Positions 28,514 to 38,397 of a stretch of 64,000 bases of DNA are shown piece by piece. The notes beneath the pieces are model-generated. The model was not told the origin of the DNA. It made no database searches and was given only the letters and a program-made list of their open reading frames with translations. Position 1 is the stretch's first letter, and each line of letters starts with the position of its first letter. The translations under genes were made by a program, and so were the position numbers. Source of the stretch: PALSA-129 sp963842505 (GTDB lineage Bacteria > Acidobacteriota > Terriglobia > Bryobacterales > Bryobacteraceae); the NCBI GenBank assembly GCA_963842505.1, contig CAWJGZ010000002.1, positions 248,001-312,000 on the forward strand, in the 5' to 3' direction.

Positions 28514-29832
28514 TCGCTGTGATGAAGCGCCATTTTCTGCGCATCCCGTTGCACTGGTCCGCCATCGGCGGTGCACTGCTGCTGGCCGCCTCCCTGGCCA
28601 ATTCTCAGCAGTTGAGCTTCACGCCATTTCACCAGAGCGGGGTTTACGAGCTCGGCGAAAAAGCCGGCTGGACCGTAACGCTTCCGCCGGGTGCGGCCGC
28701 CCCCGCCGCCGAGTACACCTACATCGTCAAAAAGAATAACTTCGACACGATCAAAACCGGCGCGCTCGGCTTTTCCGCGGGTACCGCTACGATTGAAGCC
28801 ACGCTCGACGAGCCGGGCATGCTCTACGTCGAAGTGATCGCCAGCGCCCAGGCGTCCGCCAGCGTTCCTCCGGTCCATCTCGGCGCAGCGATTGCCCCGT
28901 CGCGGTTGCAGCCTTCGGTTCCGCGTCCAGCCGATTTTGACAGCTTCTGGGACGCCAAACTGAAAGCCCTCAGCGAAATCCCGATCAATCCCGTTCTCAC
29001 GCCCACCCCTGCCAACAAAGCAGACGTAGAGCTATTTACCGTCAAGCTGGACAGCCTGGGCTCGCACGTCCAGGGCTACCTCGCCAAGCCGTCCAGGGAG
29101 GGCAAGTTTCCAGCCCTGGTAGTTTTCCAGTACGCCGGCGTGTATGCTCTCCAGCCAGACACCGTCCTCGACCGGGCGGCTGAGGGCTGGCTCGCCTTTG
29201 ACGTAGATTCGCACGACATCCCGCCCAGCCAGGCCACCGGAGTAATCGCAAACTACCCGTCGATCGGCAACACAGACCGGGAAAGCTCTTACTTTCTCAA
29301 TATGTATCTGCGTGACTCGCGCGCCATCGATTACATATCGAGCCGGCCCGACTGGGATGGGAAGATCATTGTAGTGATGGGCACCAGCATGGGAGGGCAA
29401 CAGAGTCTGGTTACGGCCGCCCTGCAGCCAAAAGTAACCGCGGTGATCGTGAACGAACCTTCAGGCGCCGATTCGAACGGCGAACTCCATGGCCGCCAGG
29501 CGGGCTACCCAAACTGGCCCTCCAACGACCCTAAGATCATGGAAACCGCCCTCTATTTCGACACCGTCAGTTTCGCCCCACGGATCAAAGCCCCGGTTCT
29601 CGCCGCCGTGGGCTTCATCGACACCATTGCCCCGCCCGCCGGCATTTGGACCGCTATCAACCAGATCCCCGGCCCCAAGGAAGTTATCGCCATGGTCGAA
29701 TCCGACCACAACAACAAGACGCCGGAGAAACAAGGCGCATATAATTCCCGTTGCAAGGATGTGCTCGAGATCATCTTGCATGGCGGCGAATTCAAACCAA
29801 ATGGCGACTTGACCCGCAATCCATCCAAGTAG
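28510..29832 (+). CDS. Secreted CE7-family acetylxylan esterase (AXE1-like)
   Basis: A 440-aa alpha/beta-hydrolase with a signal segment (GALLLAASLANSQQ), an N-terminal beta-sandwich extension (~residues 30-125) and the AXE1 domain. The nucleophile is S293 in MGTSMGGQQS, with the Asp in GFIDTIAPP and the His in VESDHNN. It would remove acetyl groups from xylan or xylo-oligosaccharides before glycosidases act. It is coupled to the GH67 gene by an ATGA overlap. Confidence 0.88.
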   Translation: MIAVMKRHFLRIPLHWSAIGGALLLAASLANSQQLSFTPFHQSGVYELGEKAGWTVTLPPGAAAPAAEYTYIVKKNNFDTIKTGALGFSAGTATIEATLDEPGMLYVEVIASAQASASVPPVHLGAAIAPSRLQPSVPRPADFDSFWDAKLKALSEIPINPVLTPTPANKADVELFTVKLDSLGSHVQGYLAKPSREGKFPALVVFQYAGVYALQPDTVLDRAAEGWLAFDVDSHDIPPSQATGVIANYPSIGNTDRESSYFLNMYLRDSRAIDYISSRPDWDGKIIVVMGTSMGGQQSLVTAALQPKVTAVIVNEPSGADSNGELHGRQAGYPNWPSNDPKIMETALYFDTVSFAPRIKAPVLAAVGFIDTIAPPAGIWTAINQIPGPKEVIAMVESDHNNKTPEKQGAYNSRCKDVLEIILHGGEFKPNGDLTRNPSK

Positions 29833-29910
29833 CGGGCGGCGGCCGATGTGCTCCAACGCCGGCGGAGGCTCCCGACCCTCCCCTTTTGCCGCCTTTTCCA
29901 CTGCCGCAGC

Positions 29911-29939
29911 TTGATTTCCGGCGCGATTGCGTCTATAGT
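29911..29939 (+). promoter_or_regulatory. Candidate sigma-70-like promoter before the GH3 gene
   Basis: TTGATT (29911-29916) and TATAGT (29934-29939) are separated by exactly 17 bp, 84 bp before the GH3 start. The 190-bp gap here is the largest in the array, so an internal promoter is plausible. No operator palindrome is obvious. Confidence 0.5.
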
Positions 29940-30022
29940 TTGGGACGTCAACTAAAGGCCCGCCCGGGAATCGTCCCAGCGGGACCGTTCAGGCGGGGAC
30001 CGAAAGAAAGGGAGTCATTGCG

Positions 30023-32623
30023 ATGCACAAAGGTGCTTTACGGACTTGCGGCATTCCATTCCTGGCTTTAGCCGCCGTCCTATTTGGACAACAGACCGGA
30101 AATGTTGCCTATCGCAACCCCGAAATCCCCGCAGAACAGCGCGCCGCCGACCTGGTCTCCCGGATGACCCTGGAAGAGAAGGTGCTGCAGATGCAGAATT
30201 CCGCCCCGGCCATCGAGCGGCTGGGAATTCCGGCTTACGACTGGTGGAATGAAGCCTTGCACGGCGTGGCCCGCGGCGGCCAAGCCACGGTTTTCCCCCA
30301 GGCCATCGGGCTGGCGGCCATGTGGGATACCGAGCTTATGCAACGCATCGCGGACACCATCTCCACCGAAGCCCGCGCCAAGTACAACGAGGCCATTCGC
30401 ACTAATACTTACAAACAATACCTGGGGCTCACCTTCTGGTCCCCCAACATCAATATCGTCCGCGATCCGCGCTGGGGCCGCGGCCAGGAAACCTACGGCG
30501 AAGACCCCTTCCTCACCGGCCAGATGGCCGTGGTGTTCATCAGAGGCTTGCAAGGCGATGATCCGCATTACTTCAAGACGATTGCCACGGCCAAGCACTA
30601 CGCCGTGCACAGCGGGCCCGAACCCTTGCGGCATAAGTTCGATGTCCAGCCGAGCGAGCGCGATCTCAACGAAACTTATCTACCCGCTTTCCGCACCGCC
30701 GTGGTCGATGGCCACGTCGATTCCATTATGTGCGCTTACAATAGCGTCAACGGCGTGCCTGCCTGCGCCAACACGGATCTGCTGCAGAAAACTCTCCGCG
30801 AAGCGTGGGGATTCCAAGGCTATGTAGTCAGCGATTGCGGCGCCATCCAGGACATCTACAATTCGACCGCCCACAAGTACCGGCCTAGCGCGGCCGAAGC
30901 TTCCGCTCTGGCCGTCAAGGCGGGCACCGATCTCACCTGCGGCACCGAATACCGTTCGCTGGTGGACGCCGTCAAAGGCGGCCTCATCACCGAAGCCGAA
31001 ATCAACCGCTCCGTGGAGCGCCTATTCGTGGCGCGCTTCAAACTCGGCATGTTCGATCCTCCCGATCGCGTGCCGTTTTCCAAAATCCCATACTCCGAGA
31101 ACGATTCCGACGCTCACCGCAAGATCGCCCTGGATGCCGCCAGCGAATCCATCGTGCTGTTGAAGAACGAAGGCGGCATTCTGCCGCTCAAGAGTTCCGT
31201 CCGCAGAATCGCGGTGATCGGCCCCTCCGCCGACGACCCGGTCGCGCTCCTCGGCAATTACAACGGCTTCTCCCAAAAACAGGTAACGCCGCTTGAAGGG
31301 ATCGAGCAGCAGTTCAAGAAGGCCGAGGTGCACTTCGCGCTCGGCTCCGCCTACGCCCCCCAATCGCAGGCCCTGGTGCCCTCGAACGCGCTCACGCCTC
31401 CGTCCGGCACGGGCCGCGGCCTGCTCGCCGAATACTTCGACAACACCGGTTTCAGCGGCCAGCCGAAACTTGCGCGCGTAGAACCCCGCGTCTTTCAACA
31501 GGCGGGAATCGTGGATCCGGATTTGGCTGCCGCACTTCCGCAACACGCCGCCGCCGTCCGCTGGACCGGAACTCTCCGCCCTCCCGTCACCGGCGATTAC
31601 GCGATTGCCGCACGCGGCGGATTCGGCGCCGCTTTACGCGTGTTCCTCGACGACAAAGAACTGGCGCCTGAACCCGCCCCGTCGAATCCCGCCGGCCGCA
31701 GATCCGGCGGGCAGCCCCGCGGATCTGTGGCCCCGGCCCATGCAGCACTGGAAGCCGATCACGCGTACGGCCTGCGTGTCGAATACAAGCCGAAGGATCC
31801 CGCAGAGGCCGGCGCGCAACTCCTCTGGCTTCCTCCCGAGGGGCCGCTCCTGGCTGAGGCCGTCGAAGCCGTCAAGAAGGCCGACGTCAGCGTGGCCTTT
31901 GTCGGCCTGAATCCCAATCTCGAAGGCGAGGAGATGCAGGTGGACGTTCCCGGCTTCGTGGGCGGTGATCGCACCGATCTCAAATTGCCCGATCCGCAGG
32001 AACGTCTGGTTGAAGCCGCCATCGCCGCCGGCAAGCCGGTAATCGTCGTGCTCACCAGCGGCAGCGCCCTCGCCGCCAATTACGCTGCCGAACACGCCGC
32101 AGCCGTACTGGAACTCTGGTACGGAGGCGAAGAAGCCGGCACGGCCGTCGCCCAGACCCTGGCCGGTATCAACAATCCCGCCGGCCGCCTGCCGGTCACG
32201 TTTTATCGCGGCATCGAACAGTTGCCTGCTTTCGAAGACTATTCCATGAAGGGCCGCACCTACCGTTATTTCCAGGGCGACCCGCTTTACCCGTTCGGCT
32301 TTGGCCTCAGCTACGCCAAGTTCGAATATTCCGCCCTGCACGCTCAGCGCATGCCCCAAGGCGCGAAAATTTCCGTCCGCGTCAAGAACTCATCTAACCG
32401 CGAGGGCGACGAAGTGGTTCAACTTTACGCCGGCGGGGCCGGCGGCCCGGACGACCCCGTGCGACAACTTCGCGGATTCCAGCGCATCCATCTGGGTCCC
32501 GGTGAATCCGGCGAAGTCGACTTTTCCATCCCCGCGGCCGAGCTGCCGAAGGACAAGCTGCGCATCAGCGTCGGCGGCGGCCAACCGGTTGGGAAGATTC
32601 CCCATCTCGAAGCAGTGCTTTGA
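30023..32623 (+). CDS. GH3 beta-xylosidase/beta-glucosidase with inserted PA14 domain, secreted
   Basis: An 866-aa GH3 enzyme with a signal peptide (IPFLALAAVLFGQQ). The N-terminal barrel contains DWWNEALHGVARGG and WGRGQETYGEDP, with the nucleophile D271 in VVSDCGA. The alpha/beta sandwich is interrupted by a PA14 domain (GRGLLAEYFDNTGFSGQP onward, ~residues 470-590). A fibronectin-III-like domain closes the protein. The ALHGVAR pattern is frequent in xylosidases of the family. It lies between the CE7 esterase and the ROK regulator genes and would trim xylo-oligosaccharides outside the cytoplasm. Confidence 0.9.
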   Translation: MHKGALRTCGIPFLALAAVLFGQQTGNVAYRNPEIPAEQRAADLVSRMTLEEKVLQMQNSAPAIERLGIPAYDWWNEALHGVARGGQATVFPQAIGLAAMWDTELMQRIADTISTEARAKYNEAIRTNTYKQYLGLTFWSPNINIVRDPRWGRGQETYGEDPFLTGQMAVVFIRGLQGDDPHYFKTIATAKHYAVHSGPEPLRHKFDVQPSERDLNETYLPAFRTAVVDGHVDSIMCAYNSVNGVPACANTDLLQKTLREAWGFQGYVVSDCGAIQDIYNSTAHKYRPSAAEASALAVKAGTDLTCGTEYRSLVDAVKGGLITEAEINRSVERLFVARFKLGMFDPPDRVPFSKIPYSENDSDAHRKIALDAASESIVLLKNEGGILPLKSSVRRIAVIGPSADDPVALLGNYNGFSQKQVTPLEGIEQQFKKAEVHFALGSAYAPQSQALVPSNALTPPSGTGRGLLAEYFDNTGFSGQPKLARVEPRVFQQAGIVDPDLAAALPQHAAAVRWTGTLRPPVTGDYAIAARGGFGAALRVFLDDKELAPEPAPSNPAGRRSGGQPRGSVAPAHAALEADHAYGLRVEYKPKDPAEAGAQLLWLPPEGPLLAEAVEAVKKADVSVAFVGLNPNLEGEEMQVDVPGFVGGDRTDLKLPDPQERLVEAAIAAGKPVIVVLTSGSALAANYAAEHAAAVLELWYGGEEAGTAVAQTLAGINNPAGRLPVTFYRGIEQLPAFEDYSMKGRTYRYFQGDPLYPFGFGLSYAKFEYSALHAQRMPQGAKISVRVKNSSNREGDEVVQLYAGGAGGPDDPVRQLRGFQRIHLGPGESGEVDFSIPAAELPKDKLRISVGGGQPVGKIPHLEAVL

Positions 32624-32667
32624 TAGCATCGCAGTAAGGAGGTAATACGCCGGCAAGGTATCCGAGA

Positions 32668-33840
32668 ATGAGAGTGATCGACCTCAAGCGCATTCAAGGC
32701 GCGTCCAGCGAGGTGGTGCGCGATATCAACCGCCGCATCGTCCTCAACCTCATTCGTACCCGACAGCCCATCTCGCGCGCCGACCTCGCCCGGCTGTGCG
32801 GGTTGCAGCGCAGCACCATTTCTTTGATCGTCGAACAATTGATCAATGAGTCCTGGGTCATCGAGGGACCCACCGGGCGCCTGCCGCGCGGCCGCCGTCC
32901 CACCTTCCTCCGTCTCAACGACGACCGCGTCATTGTGGGCGTCGACATCCGGCCCGGTCAAACTACCGTCGCCCTGGCCGATGCCAATGGCAAGTTCACC
33001 TCGCGCGAAGTCATCACCACCCCTTCCGATCCCAAGACCGCGGTCGATGAACTCGTGCAATGCATTCAACGCGTCAGAAATTCCTGCCGCGGCAAGAAAC
33101 TGGAAGGCGTGGGCATCAGCCTCCCGGGCCGCTTCAACCAGGGTTCCGATCGTCTGGTCTTCGCCCCCAATCTCAAGTGGCGCGATTTCGATCTGCGCAC
33201 TCCCATCATGAAGGCCACGGGCGTCGAGGTGGAACTGGAGAACGCCGCCAACGCCTGTGTACTCGCCACCGCCTGGTTCGAACACATGGAGTCCTGCCGC
33301 AACCTGGTGGTCGTCACCGTCTCGGAGGGCATCGGCACCGGAATTCTGCTAAATGGTCAGTTGGTGCGCGGCGCCAACGGCATGGCGGGCGAATTCGGCC
33401 ACGTGCCGCTCGATCCGAAGGGCCCCATTTGCGGCTGCGGCGGCCGGGGTTGCTGGGAGGTATATGCCTCCAATCGAGCGGCTCTCCGCTACTACCTTGA
33501 AGCTGGATCGACCACCGAGGGCATGAGTTTTCCGGATCTTCTCAGCCGCGCCGACCACGGCGACGTGCGGGCCGTCAAGGCTCTCGAAACCATGGCCCAT
33601 TACTTGGGCCGCGGCATGCGCATGATCGTCGCCGGCCTGGCTCCCGAGCGCATCGTGGTAGTCGGGGATCTGACTCACTCCTGGAATCGCTTCCGCCCGG
33701 TCATTGAAGCCGAGGTTCGGGACCAGGTTCTGCCCGGCGGCGTGATCCCCCGTCTGGACGCCACCGGTGACGGTGGCATGGCGCGCCTGCGCGGGACCGT
33801 GGCCCTGATCCTGCAAAAAGACTTCGGGGTTTATTTCTGA
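32668..33840 (+). CDS. ROK-family transcriptional regulator (NagC/XylR-like)
   Basis: A 390-aa protein with an N-terminal winged helix-turn-helix (ISRADLARLCGLQRSTISLIVEQLI) and a ROK sugar-kinase-like domain. The latter has VGVDIRPGQTTVALAD, the GNDA-like/zinc region CGCGGRGCWEVYAS and GEFGHVPLD. ROK repressors sense sugars such as xylose or N-acetylglucosamine. It is the last gene of the array, 44 bp after the GH3 gene, and probably controls the xylan genes around it. Its operator cannot be assigned with certainty. Confidence 0.9.
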   Translation: MRVIDLKRIQGASSEVVRDINRRIVLNLIRTRQPISRADLARLCGLQRSTISLIVEQLINESWVIEGPTGRLPRGRRPTFLRLNDDRVIVGVDIRPGQTTVALADANGKFTSREVITTPSDPKTAVDELVQCIQRVRNSCRGKKLEGVGISLPGRFNQGSDRLVFAPNLKWRDFDLRTPIMKATGVEVELENAANACVLATAWFEHMESCRNLVVVTVSEGIGTGILLNGQLVRGANGMAGEFGHVPLDPKGPICGCGGRGCWEVYASNRAALRYYLEAGSTTEGMSFPDLLSRADHGDVRAVKALETMAHYLGRGMRMIVAGLAPERIVVVGDLTHSWNRFRPVIEAEVRDQVLPGGVIPRLDATGDGGMARLRGTVALILQKDFGVYF

Positions 33841-33910
33841 GCCAGGCGCTTCCACGCTGAAAGACCCTGCTGGCCAGAGCCACGACGATCGGGTCAATGC
33901 GCACCAATAG

Positions 33911-33946
33911 AAAGGGCGTCCCGCGATGGATCGCGGGGCGCCCTTT
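33911..33946. terminator. Bidirectional terminator between the convergent ROK and TonB-receptor genes
   Basis: AAAGGGCG and CCCGCGAT pair with ATCGCGGG and CGCCCTTT around a GG loop, with one bulged T. The stem is ~16 bp, flanked by A and T residues on either side. It lies between two converging genes, the right place for a shared terminator. Confidence 0.75.
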
Positions 33947-33979
33947 CGTCTACGAACCGTTGTTACCGATAGAAGCGGC

Positions 33980-36900
33980 TCAGAACCGCAGATATCCGCC
34001 CACCTCGATATATCGCTGGGTGGATGCCGTGCCGGTGATCACGGCGAAGTTGTTGTAATTGATGGCGCCGGTGGTCGCGTTCGTCACCCAGCAGCAAGTC
34101 GTGTTGGGATTGGAAAACACCACCGTATTGGTCAGGTTGTATGCCTCGCCGACTAACTCGAACTTGATCTTCTCCTGCTTGAAAGCGAAGGTGCGACGGA
34201 CGCTCGCGTTCATCTGGAAGTATCCCGGCCCGATCAGCAGGTCCCTGCCGGTGGTGCCCAGGACGCCGGTCGGCGGATTGACAAAGGCCGAGCCGTCGAA
34301 ATAGGGATCAGTGGCATCATGGCCGCCCAGAATCTTCACCACCGGATTGATCTGGGTGGCGCTGGTCCCCTGGCCGCCGGCGTTGATGCTGGAACTCGTC
34401 CCGACGGTGAACGGCAGGCCGCTGAACCGGGTGAGAATGCCGGAAATCTGCCATCCGCCGACAATCCACGCTGCCGGTCCGCTGGTGAACATGGTATGTC
34501 CCTTGCCGAAGGGCAAGTTGTACACCCAGTAAATGGCTAGTGTCTGCTGGCGGTTAATGCCGGACAGTTGCTTGTCCAGCGCGAAAGACACCGGGTACGC
34601 GCGCCACAAAGTGCCGTCGTCGTTGTCGCCGTTGATGTTATCGATGGACCTGGAGAACGTGTAGCTGGCGCCGATGGTCGAACTGCCGATGCGCTTCCTC
34701 AAACGTAGCCTGCAAGCCCGTTGTATGTCATATCGCCGAACGGCTCAATCATGTTCAAGTCGGTCGTCAGGTACGGAGAAAACTGGCGTCCGGCATTGCC
34801 CGTGTTCGGAGCAGACCCGTTGATATTGACGTTCATGGTCCACATGGACACCGTGCGTGCCCACATAGGCGGCCTGCGCCGTCAGGGTCGGAGAAAATTC
34901 GTGCTGAAGGGTGAAATTCCAGCTCTCGTAATATCCACGGTTGAAGTAGGCCGGAAAAGTTACGGTGCTGACACTCGGCAGATAGGTAGTCAACGACGCC
35001 GCGGACGACGGCTTGAGAGTGCCCGTTGAGATCGCCGGGAAGCTGGGCAAAGGAATGCCGTCCGCGAGCGATACCTGTGTGGCCCCGTCTGAGTTCGGAA
35101 CGCCGGCATAGCTGATGAACTGGTAGGAGTTCGCCGGTGTGTAGGACGTGACGGTAGTGTTCGGGTACTGGTTCCGCTGGTTGCGCATGTTGTCGGGATC
35201 GACGCTGATGCCATAACCACCGCGAATCACGGTTTTCTCGTCGAGGCGGTAGGCCAGGCCGAGGCGCGGAGCGAAGCCCTTCTTACTGGCCGTTGCACCG
35301 GTGTTCCATGGCACGCCACCTTCGCCGCCGATTAAAATGTTGTCCGTCGCGGGATCGAAGCGCACCGCGCCGAAATAGTCGTGCGAGTAGATCGGCCAGT
35401 ATTCCCAGCGTATGCCGTAGTCGATGGTAAGGCTCTTGCTGACCTGCCACTGATCGCGCGCGTACCCCGCCCAGTTGGCAAAGCGCAGCGAGTTGGGATC
35501 GTTGAGCTGCGTGGCTTTGCCGGTCTGCGACGGAAAACCGAGAAGGAACTGCGCCCACGAGTTGGACGGGCTGCCGGCATTAATCGCCGGACCGCCTTTC
35601 AGGGACGCCAATGTGCCGTCAAAACCGAAAGTGCCGCGGGCCGTCTGAAAGCTTCCGCCCTGCGGCTGAAAGTGATTCAGCGCGTATTTATCGTATTCGA
35701 AGCCGACGCGAATGTTGTGCGCACCCTTGATTTTGGTCACGTTGATCACGGTGGTGTATTGGTTGTCGCGGAACTCGAAGGGGCTGCCGGTATTGGTGTT
35801 TCCAATATTCGCCATACCGGTGACCTGGAAGCCCGGAATGCCTTCGTAGTTCGGACCGACGCCGTTGGTGCCCGGAATGTTCAGTACGCTAGTTCCGTAA
35901 TCGCCATCCTGAGGATCGCCGTTGGCGCCGATGTGCTGCCGCGAGTAGCCCGCGTTGCCGTCGAGCAGAAGCGTGGGGGTGATGGTATACGTGAGGCCCG
36001 CCGCCACCACCTGCACCCGGCCGCCGGCATGACCCGGATTGCCGCCGTTAAAGGCATCGCCGCCCGCCGGGCCCAAAACCAACGGGGCCACAATGTCCAT
36101 GGGAGAAATGCTGTACCGGCCCCAGATCATCGACTTCTCGTTGGGATTATAGTTGGCCTTCCAATCCCAGCGATTCACGTTGTACGACGTCGTGCCGTAG
36201 GCGTCGTAGTTGGTTAAGTACTGAGTCGGCCTGGTCAGCGCCGGCAGCAGAGAGGTGAGCTTGGCCGACGCCGAAGCAATCCGCGCGGCCGGAATGATGT
36301 TTCCGGGGAAAGGTGTTCGGCCGGTACCGTCGGCATTGCCCGTCAGCGGATCGTAGATGGTGGTGGGGGCGGCGCTGAAATCGCCCGTGCGCATGGCCGC
36401 GGTGGGAAGAGTCAGGTTCACGTCGGACGCATACTGGACCTGCTTGGTGCCCTCAAAATCCATAAACCAGAACAGCTTGTTCTTGCCATGAACGATCTTG
36501 GGAATCCAGACCGGACCGCCGATCGCGAATCCGTACTGGTTTTGGATGTTCTTGGCCAGGCGGCCGGGGTGGCTGAAATAATTGTTGATCGCTTGAAGAT
36601 CGTTGTTCGTATTGCGTTCGAACGCAACTCCATGCAGATTGTTGGTTCCCGATTTGATGATGACGTTGATCGCCGCGCCGCCCGCAGCGCCTTGCTCGGC
36701 GTCGAACGAGTTGGCGCTCACGCTGACCGTTTCGATGGCTTCCGGCGACGGCACGTATGCCACGTTGACCGGCAGCCATGGATAGGCGTCGGTCGCGCCG
36801 TCGAGGCGGGTGTTGTTGGCTTGGGACGAAACGCCGTTCTGAGATACCGTGATGGCGCGTTGCGGGTTGCCGGCCGTCGAATTGGCTTCGCCCGTGCCCG

Positions 36901-37420
36901 CCGTGGTGTTGGCGCCCGGTTGCATCAGCAGCAGCGCCTGGAAGTTTCGGCCTTCCGACCCGTTGTATGGCAACTGCTCCACTTCCGTCGCCGCAAAGTC
37001 CGTATGGATATCGGCCTTATCGGTTTGCAGCACCACCGCATCCGCCGAGACCTCTAACGACGTGGCAACGGTGGCGACCTGGAGTTGCACGTCCACGCGC
37101 CGGACCGCGCTTACCTGCACCTGAATGTTGGTTTCGATAAAAGTTTGGAAGGATTTAGCCGTGAGGGTGATTTTGTAGAGACCTTCTTGCAGGTTGGTGA
37201 AATGGTAGATGCCATGTGAGTCGGTGTCAGTTTCACTCTTGACGTTGGTGGCTTGGTTAGCCGCTGCCACATGGACGCCGGGCACGACGGCCCCGGTCGG
37301 ATCGGTCACGTTCCCGGTTAACGATCCATACAAAACCTGGGCGGTTGCGAAACGCCCCCCCGACACGAAGGCGAAGAGGACCAGGGCGCACAGGATCGAA
37401 CGAAGACCCAGTCTTTTCAT
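33980..37420 (-). pseudogene. Oar-like TonB-dependent receptor gene broken by three 1-nt insertions
   Basis: The first 880 or so codons (from 37420) encode a signal sequence, a carboxypeptidase-regulatory domain (GSLTGNVTDPTGAVVPG), a plug and most of a large barrel. The frame is lost near 34835. A second frame then encodes the expected NVNINGSAPNTGNAG..LTTDLNMIEPFGDMTYNG. Two more single-base insertions (near 34717 and 34703) return the reading to the original frame, which continues RIGSSTIGASYTFSRS to a normal barrel end GGYLRF at 33980. Whether the gene is decayed or the sequence is locally wrong cannot be told here. Intact, it would import xylan fragments. Confidence 0.85.
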
Positions 37421-37500
37421 CTTAATGAACTAACCTCCCGAAGCCTAGTTGGCTGACAAAACCATCGACTAATTCAGATTCTAACCAGTTGTTTGAGTTA

Positions 37501-37529
37501 GTTGTACAACAAAACAAAATCCCTGTCAA
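37501..37529 (-). promoter_or_regulatory. Promoter with overlapping palindrome for the minus-strand TonB receptor
   Basis: Read on the minus strand: TTGACA (37529-37524), a 17-bp spacer, then TACAAC (37506-37501). The -10 region is embedded in the perfect palindrome GTTGTACAAC (37501-37510), a possible operator. The receptor start is 80 bp downstream and has a GGGAGGTT ribosome-binding site. Confidence 0.6.
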
Positions 37530-37781
37530 GCTAAAATCTGCGCTAATTTGGCCGCTGGTATAGCCTTGCCGGTCCCCCAAGCACAGCAACTTCCCCTACC
37601 GGGGATTTGGCCTGTTGGTTTTCGCCCCGGCTGCCCGCCGCACCCCTGCCCAAGCCCGTCCGGTAGCTTGGATTTCCCACACAATCCGGTATAGTTTGAG
37701 TCCACAATCAAAACCTCGCTAGAAGGGCGGCAGGTTTAGGAAAACCCCACGTGCCGCAGCCCTTTCCAAGGTTCCAGCGGG

Positions 37782-38275
37782 CTGTCCGTGGAGTTTCTCC
37801 ATTTCTCGCCGGCGGCAGAGCCTTACGCCCGATTCCGGCGCTACCCGTACTGGTGACGGATTCCACACGGCTTACGCCGTGGGCTGGGGTCTTTCGCCCT
37901 TCCGGCTTGGCACAGGCTTCACCCGCCGCAACAGTTTTGTCCTACGAGCCGCGGCTCACAACACACCATGAAAGTGGGGGCCGTGGGCGCCGGCGGTGGT
38001 GGGAGCAGATTTTCGGAGGAGGCCTGCTGGCCTGTCCGTGGAGTTTCTCCATTTCTCGCCGGCGGCAGAGCCTTACCCCCGGTTCCGGGGCTACCCGTAC
38101 TGGCGACGGATTCCACACGGCTTACGCAGTGGACTAGGGTCTTTCGCCCTTCCCGGCTTGGCAGGCTTTGCCCGCCGGGACAGTCTGTCCTTTGAACCGC
38201 CGCGGCTCCCAACACACGATGACAATGGGGGCCATGGGCGCCGGCGGCAGGGGGAGCAGATTCTCGGAAGGGTTT
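37782..38275. repeat. Tandem direct repeat, two copies of a ~250-bp unit
   Basis: The unit starting CTGTCCGTGGAGTTTCTCC at 37782 starts again at 38032, a period of 250 bp. Shared blocks include CTCGCCGGCGGCAGAGCCTTA, GATTCCACACGGCTTACGC, GGTCTTTCGCCCTTCC and GGGAGCAGATT. The copies differ by scattered substitutions and small indels and the second ends near 38275. Frames through the repeat translate to Pro/Arg/Gly-rich sequence without a domain, so I do not call a gene. The region fills most of the 977-bp gap 37421-38397. Confidence 0.75.
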
Positions 38276-38397
38276 TCTAATTGCAGCCGCGACTTCCAGC
38301 CGGTAATCCTGAGTGCCTCCGTTGCACTACTACAGGGCATGCACAGACGGAACTACCCACACTCCCCGCCGGATCTAAAAACGACCACGAGCCATAT

